A stretch of DNA of 64,000 nucleotides from Argyresthia goedartella (Eukaryota; Arthropoda; Insecta; Lepidoptera; Argyresthiidae). The stretch spans positions 32,231,356-32,295,355 of the forward strand of contig OX463815.1 in the NCBI GenBank assembly GCA_949825045.1. The letters are read 5' to 3'. The notes beneath the pieces were generated by a model. The model did no database searches and was not told the origin of the DNA. It saw only the letters and a list, made by a program, of their open reading frames with translations. Of this stretch, positions 58,464 through 64,000 are shown piece after piece. Both the position numbers and the translations under genes were made by a program. Position 1 is the first letter of the stretch. The number at the start of each line of letters is the position of its first letter.

Positions 58464-58913
58464 ATGTTTTCATTTGCAATATTTATGTATGTTTTCATGA
58501 ATAAAACTGCTTGTTCTACTTACTTAATCCACCATTTCCTATCAGCAACTACGGGCAAAGTCTCAATATCTGAGAAAAGCTTGACAAATTGGCGACCGGG
58601 ATTATCCGAGGCCCACTATTTGTTACAGGGGAGTTACCCGATACCACTTTTTTCTGTGCCGAAGTGGCGGTACAGAGACGAACTCTTCTGCTTCTGCGGA
58701 GGCAACCAGAGCATGACCCACCTCACAGATAGCTGTCCTCTATGGTTGATCGAAGGTGGACAGCAAAAAGTTAATTCAGCGGACGAAAAGGTTGTCCATC
58801 AGCTGTTCAAGCTGCCGCAATACTGTATTTGTTTCATAATCAGGATACTTTTAAGGAACTCTCAAAACGGTAATTTTGTCCACGTAAAACTCGTGGACAA
58901 AATTACCGTTTGA
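58464..58913 (+). pseudogene. Non-LTR retrotransposon C-terminal fragment
   Basis: The informative part reads KVSISEKSLTNWRPGLSEAH, LLQGSYPIPLFSVPKWRYRD, then ELFCFCGGNQSMTHLTDSCP and VNSADEKVVHQLF. The CxCG-x4-(S/T)M-HL-x3-CPL zinc-type motif is found at the end of many insect non-LTR polymerases. The first 30 or so codons and the last 25 are not family sequence; the end of the ORF is made by a palindrome (58865-58911). No RT core is present. Confidence 0.6.
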
Positions 58914-59027
58914 AAATACTAGCACGTGACGTCATAGTCAATCTATCTTTTTTACACAAAATAGAGTTTATAAAATACAACTGCTGGAAATATACAAAAA
59001 CGTTTGACAATATGTCAAACGTTTTTG
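58865..59027. repeat. Two adjacent perfect palindromes
   Basis: Arms 58865-58884/58892-58911 (20 bp, loop 7, arm aaacggtaattttgtccacg) and 58995-59009/59013-59027 (15 bp, loop ata, arm caaaaacgtttgaca). Neither is part of a recognised repeat family. Confidence 0.85.
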
Positions 59028-59029
59028 TT

Positions 59030-61090
59030 GATATAGGTTCAGCGTGAGACCGTTCCTAGATTTATTGGACTACCTTGTCAAATACCGTATTATGTAGAAG
59101 ACGCTTATCGATAGCAAGCATATTCTGAATAAATAATACTCCAATTCATGATTACTGTCAACAGTAGACCTGCAAACCGCGAAGCAACGAAACCACACAA
59201 GCATCGCGACTTTCACATTTTTAAAGTGTTCCTTACTTAATCAGAAGTGTTAGACATTCCCCCAGGACGGTGCTCCTCGCTGCGGGCCCACGAGACGGCT
59301 GGTACCTGGCTCACGGTCATAAGGGAAGTCTAATCGACGGCGATTCGCCGCGTCATTTTCTTACACGTTCCCACAGTACCTTACTGGCGACCTGAAGCTT
59401 TACCGACAGCTTCCCTTGAGCTGCATCCGCGTGCGCCCACCAGGATATATAACCTCGATGAAGATGCCGTTTCCAACAGCACTTGTGTCAGCAAGGCCAC
59501 TCAATGTCCATTCCTCATTCTGACGATGCGTGGGCATTTCCCAGCGAAGCACGCAACTCACACGCTAATATCCACGGCTAATCAAATCGGGAGACCGACC
59601 CGGGACAACTTTTAGACTAACTTTTATAGTTCTTACCCGCTTATAAAGAGACAACTTGTAGGAAATGAAGTACAAAACGTAGTGCGATATCTCTGCTAGC
59701 ATGTGAGTAGACCCCCACACGACCTGCGGTTACTCATATCCGGGGTGGCTTTGGCTGCAACCCTTGATAGTATTTATTGCTGTTTCAGGATTTGTTCGAT
59801 CGATGGATGTTACCATCGTGTTTACCATGTAGGTAGGTCGGATGGAGTTTTAGGGTGTTTGAAGGTTTCAGTAAGGAATCTCAGAGTCAGTAGATTTTTC
59901 AAGGGTTCTGATTTCAAAATGGAATAGAATACCTTTCGTTTCAGAGAAAATAACTTTGTACATGTACACCTAGCTTGCTGCACTTATGTCATGTATAATA
60001 GAGGTTAGATGAAGTATTGTTTATAGTGGTTTTCTCTGTTTTGTTCAAGGTTTACATCTTCAACTCGAAACCAATAACTGTAAAATATCTCCATGTATTT
60101 TATGAACAGAAATAAGGAAGTCACAACTTATTCTGAGGAAAAGTCAAACATAAATCACACAAAATATACAAACACAGCTATAAAATGTGTCCCATTTACA
60201 TGTGTTTGCCGTATACATCAATCTCGAATCCTCGAGAGAGTTACACAGGGTGAAATATTAAACGACTAGAGGTTCCAATTTAGGGTCCCACAGGAAATGG
60301 ATCTAACATTGACGTCCGCTATTGGTTCCCGATTCAATCAACTTTTAGACCTTTTTGTTCAATATCGAATAGTGCATCTCCGATTCAGGGCGGGAGAATT
60401 TCAACCACTCAGGGAAATTAAAAAAGTAATTTGATAAACATATAGATACATCTCTATATTACCAGCTGCCACAAAATTGAGTTACACTTTCTTAATGTAC
60501 GCGCAACTCTGCCTCTGCCTCTCCATATGGGAAAAGGCGTTTAAATGGTACATTAGTGATGTGGCGGTGAAAGTCGGCAACTGAAGGACTATTTCGGCTC
60601 GGACTTCAATAATACGAGTCAGGCAATTGCCATTCCGGCAAGGCTTGTGTGGTCCTTTTTAAATAAAATGCAAGGAAATAAATGAAAATTCTATAAAAAA
60701 CCTTTTTCAATTCTCCGGGACCTGAAATTCTCTTAAGCTTTTGTATACCTTCCCCTGGTCTTTTTTGGTAACAAATTTTCCATGGCCAATTTGGCTTACG
60801 CTCTTAAATTTGGCGGAGAACATCTAATCTCCATTTCATCAGGACTCATTATAATTTATTCAATAAAATACTTCAACTGTAAAAATACTTTTAGTGCTGT
60901 GCAGTTTCAGGCACCATCTAGGTACTAATTGGTATTTCTATAATAAATCCCCAGAATTGATCCTTCCATCTTAAGCAAAAATTGTCTCAACACTTTCTTT
61001 TTAGCTTTTAATTTTTACTTAAACTTAAGGTGACTCGATGATATGGCCTTGTGATGGTGTATGTCCGATTTCAGATGATGATAGAAATTT
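59030..61090. other. No supported gene
   Basis: Somewhat more GC-rich at 59240-59600 but without a supportable ORF. A dispersed-repeat fragment in reverse lies at about 60505-60555. Confidence 0.4.
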
Positions 61091-61214
61091 TAATAAAACG
61101 ATCGAACCTTTGCCCGCGGCTTCGCCCGCATTATTTCAGTTTTTTTGTAGTCTGAGTGAGAGTACTGAGCATAACATTTTTAGGTTGCTTTTCGCAGTTG
61201 TTAAGACTTTTTCC

Positions 61215-62440
61215 TTTTTGATTTATATACTTAAAGTACCTCTTTATATACATTAGAGGTTCTGCCCTCAGATGTTAATACGACCAGGCTCCTATGTGAG
61301 CTCACTCTCGAGCAGGCCACGTAAAACTGGCCGTGCGAAAAGCAGTCTCCCCCTTAGGGGATCAATTCCTTAAGATCATTTCCTGCTGTTTTCAGTGTCT
61401 GCCCTGAGACTTATTAATCGTCATTGCGAAACAGAACTTAAGAGGGAACGGTAGTCTTTTAACCTCAAATGTTTACTCCGACTGTATATATCCGCGGTAT
61501 ATATTTCACCGGAAGATAGTCAAAACCGTTAGTTGATAAACTAACGCGGTAGTTAATCAAATATCGATAGACAGTAAACCAGACCAACAGGGTTTAGAAT
61601 TTACGTTTCTTTTTTTCTTACATGTCAACCTAACACGAAGACTATTCATGGGCTTCGCTGCGCTCGCCTCCTCTAGTCCTTACCTAAGCTACTGCAGTGT
61701 TTGCCCTGGTATTTCGTTTGCAATTCAACTTTAAACCAGTTTACTATTTTACGGTTTTAACCGTTAGCTGATCAACTAACGCGTCATATAGTAAGCAGTA
61801 CGCTACAATTTAATATCTCTCGATAGTTGACCAACTTACGAGAGAAAAAAACGTTAGTTTACTGACGGTTTTGACTGTCTTCCGGGGCATCTACACAGAT
61901 TGACTTCGAGCGCAGTTTACCTCGTTTTTATGTAAGGATTTCACGCGTAACCTGGTCCCATTATGTAACTTAGGGGATTGAAATTTCGCAATAGCATAAC
62001 TGGAGCACCCACTTAGACGATAAGTGTGTGAGACGGTAGACCAGGTGGGTTGAGCGTATTTAGGAACTCCACGGGATATTGTACAGCATCATCTGTATCT
62101 AGTACAGTATCCACAAACTTGTACTGGTATTCTGCACCTTCGAATGACATGAAAATGTCGTTAATGACGGAAGCCTGATCGTTTTTAGGAGTTGGAATCG
62201 CACGTTCACACAGCCACCCCATGGATTTGCTTGTAGGTTGTGGACATCTGGATATATTCGGGCTATTAGGTCGTCAACAGTTGACACAACTGAGCCTAGA
62301 TTTGGTGGAATTGTAATCTTGCTTTCACTTTCCGGACATTCTCCATTTCCTATTTTAAAGAAGAGATTGGAGAATTGTCCAGCGCAAACATCGCCCTTCA
62401 AGTGCACCCGCATGTTTTTCTTAAAATCTGCCCGTATTCT
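61215..62440 (-). pseudogene. Helitron PIF1-type helicase remnant
   Basis: Reading from 62440 down: NMRVHLKGDVCAGQFSNLFF, KIGNGECPESESKITIPPNL, then after a frame change WLCERAIPTPKNDQASVIND and VDTVLDTDDAVQYPVEFLNT LNPPGLPSHTL. Below the inserted element (61508-61890) it resumes FEVKRLPFPLKFCFAMTINK SQG, and after a one-base deletion ends DCFSHGQFYVACSRVSS and SEGRTSNVYKEVL, stop. These are helicase motifs IV-VI of the Helitron Rep-Hel protein. Rep domain and helicase motifs I-III are absent. Several stops and frameshifts make it dead. Confidence 0.85.
61508..61890 (-). repeat. Shared-core element, arm type C, inside the Helitron helicase
   Basis: Terminal repeats CCGGAAGATAGTCAAAACCG / cggttttgactgtcttccgg and inner ccgttagttgat...ctaacg blocks. 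The core in reverse shows 'caacctaacacgaagac', 'gggcttcgctgcgctcgcc' and 'ctaagctactgcagtg'. The interior right part has an extra segment compared with the copy at 41096. Confidence 0.8.
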
Positions 62441-62449
62441 TTGTCTAAA

Positions 62450-62560
62450 ATATATATGGAACCTCTATGCAAAATTTCAGATTTCTAGGTTGCAGGCTGG
62501 GCGTTGATGATCAGTGACTGAGTCAGGGCTTCTCTTTTTATATATACTTTTACTGGCGCG
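62450..62560. repeat. Lepidopteran repeat tail
   Basis: Carries 'tctatgcaaaatttcagatt tctagg' and 'gatcagtgactgagtcaggg cttctctttttatata', an ending common in lepidopteran repeats. Confidence 0.45.
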
Positions 62561-62747
62561 CTCTATGTTCGAAATTCAAAAAGTCTGCATTTTCACACTT
62601 ACATTTCTGGCGCGTTTCTTTTTTTTTAATTGAGATTAGAGTCATTGGCTTTAAATTTGATATTTTGCGTATTGTAACTCCGAACAAAATATGAAAATTT
62701 CCGCGCATGTTTGAGTAAAAGATATTACTATAATTATAACATTTACT

Positions 62748-62933
62748 TACAGGCACATACATTGCTCCTGTCCCCCACTAGGATACCCTGGTGTCGCGGG
62801 ACCCAGAAACAGTGACGTCACAAACATGTAAATATCCAAGACCTGAAGGTTTTGCTCTCCCTCCCCCAGCCGGGAGTCGAATCCCGACCCTCGCTGGGAA
62901 GCACATCCTAGACCGCAACACCACATAGGTCGT
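62748..62933 (-). mobile_element. tRNA-derived SINE (family 2), diverged
   Basis: Tail 'aggcacatacattgctcctg', 'acagtgacgtcac', decayed B-box complement (gggagtcgaatccc). The most diverged copy of the family. Confidence 0.75.
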
Positions 62934-63017
62934 ATAAGAGTACGCCCTCGACATGATTGTATGAGAACACTATATTTATGTCATCCGATCGACTTCGGTC
63001 AAGGCGACCGCTACCTG

Positions 63018-63592
63018 GAGCTCTATTTTTGAATCACTCGCGTGACATAATATGTCGCATGAGATATATGTCACGTTCGACTTACAATTCGCATGACGTT
63101 GATTTTCTACATTTTTGAATCGTTCGTCACGGTGTTGCCAATAAATTTGGAAATCTTGATTTTTATCCGTTGCACGCAGAAAAAGTAAAAACCGGTAAAT
63201 ATCGCACAGGAAACGGAACGCTAAATGTTGTCTTGTAGGCTGTATGACAGTGTCTGTTCAATTAAGCTGCCTAGTAAACCCTAGAAATAATATGGAACAA
63301 ATCGGGATGTACAATCGGTCGCAAATGTCACATATTTAATGTTTTGGATTCCAATTTGAAAAAACGCGCGAAAAAGCAAACTCTGACACTTCAAATTGTG
63401 TTGACACTGTTGACATTAGCTTTGACGTATTTGACGTTTATTCTACTATTCGACTTGCGCAACGAGTGGTGCTGACCACTCTTTGCAGGCGAATGACTGA
63501 AAAATACGAAATTTCGGATGTCGAAGGAAAATCGGTAGAAAAGAGCGCTCGCGTGACATAAAAGTCATGCGAGCGATTCAAAAATAGAGCTC
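63018..63592. mobile_element. 575-bp TIR element
   Basis: Inverted ends GAGCTCTATTTTTGAATC followed by (A/G)CTCGC(G/A)TGACA on both sides, flanked by CTG (63015-63017 and 63593-63595), a possible 3-bp target duplication. Non-coding; a non-autonomous DNA transposon of uncertain superfamily. Confidence 0.75.
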
Positions 63593-63599
63593 CTGGTCT

Positions 63600-64000
63600 G
63601 AATCTGAAGTCGCCGTTCGTGGGCTTGCATGTGGCTTATCTAGATTGTTGTGTTGTTGTTGTCTTGTGTGTGGTGTAACTAAGTCTTGCTTATGAAGATC
63701 CTCGCCACAGAGCACTGAATATTAGAGAGAGGGCAAGCCGCCGCGTAACGGCTGACCGTTGTATGCCCAGTGTGCATACAGTGCATTCATTTGCTCTCAG
63801 CGAGAATTCCGAAGTGCACGCGCCGATCGCCTTAGAAAACTGACAACACTTAGCTTTATTTTCTATAATGCCGGCCTGTGCAGTTGTCCTATGTTAAAAT
63901 CGCAGTGATTCGACAAATTTCCATAACAAGGGTATATCATTTCACAGGTAAATACTGAAAATATAATATTTCTTCAATAAAACAACACGATTAACGAAAT
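63600..64000. other. No gene seen
   Basis: No ORF or repeat recognised up to the edge. Confidence 0.4.

Overview
The window is AT-rich animal nuclear DNA, and everything in it points to a moth or butterfly. It carries several tRNA-headed SINE families, non-LTR retrotransposon 3' ends with their usual tails, the common dispersed repeat ending in an 'actcgcacttggccg' type motif, and mariner, Harbinger and Helitron remnants of types known from Lepidoptera. The species cannot be named from the sequence alone.

Only one cellular gene is visible. Ten exons on the minus strand (10002 down to 738) encode the N-terminal 914 residues of Starry night/Flamingo (stan), the seven-pass atypical cadherin of planar cell polarity. 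All nine introns are GT-AG and every splice phase agrees, so the partial reading frame is continuous. It covers a signal peptide, the arthropod-specific N-terminal region, five cadherin repeats and the start of a sixth. The gene continues past the left edge. A predicted splice acceptor at 10053/10054, just above the start codon, implies at least one further 5' non-coding exon to the right. None could be recognised, so much or all of 10057-64000 may be the long first intron of stan or its upstream flank.

The stan introns hold a SINE (1690-1990), a mariner-type transposase fragment (5637-5992), a fold-back element (about 6862-7015) and older repeats. At 1-560 a solo LTR with a 7-bp target duplication sits inside a hairpin-bearing repeat.

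From 10.1 to 64 kb the sequence is a layered deposit of mobile elements. Main items are: Harbinger transposase remnants (10897-11360 and a 983-bp element at 17003-17985 keeping pieces of both transposase and MADF genes); non-LTR reverse transcriptase remnants (12830-14460, 20600-21592, 23012-24050, 53560-54225, 58464-58913); a SWIM-motif protein remnant cut by one of those LINEs (22264-24394); a 1,310-bp DD37D mariner sitting exactly in a TA of a SINE (29890-31199); an internally deleted LTR element with a tRNA-Trp-like primer site (36565-38190); a six-unit 172-bp tandem array (52371-53402); and a Helitron helicase remnant (61215-62440) split by another element.

The most unusual pattern is a set of eleven short elements (26.5-61.9 kb) that share one internal core with a GC-rich hairpin but carry three unrelated types of terminal arm. 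A second pattern is a scatter of near-perfect inverted repeats with very short loops. No CRISPR array, rRNA gene or functional tRNA gene was found.
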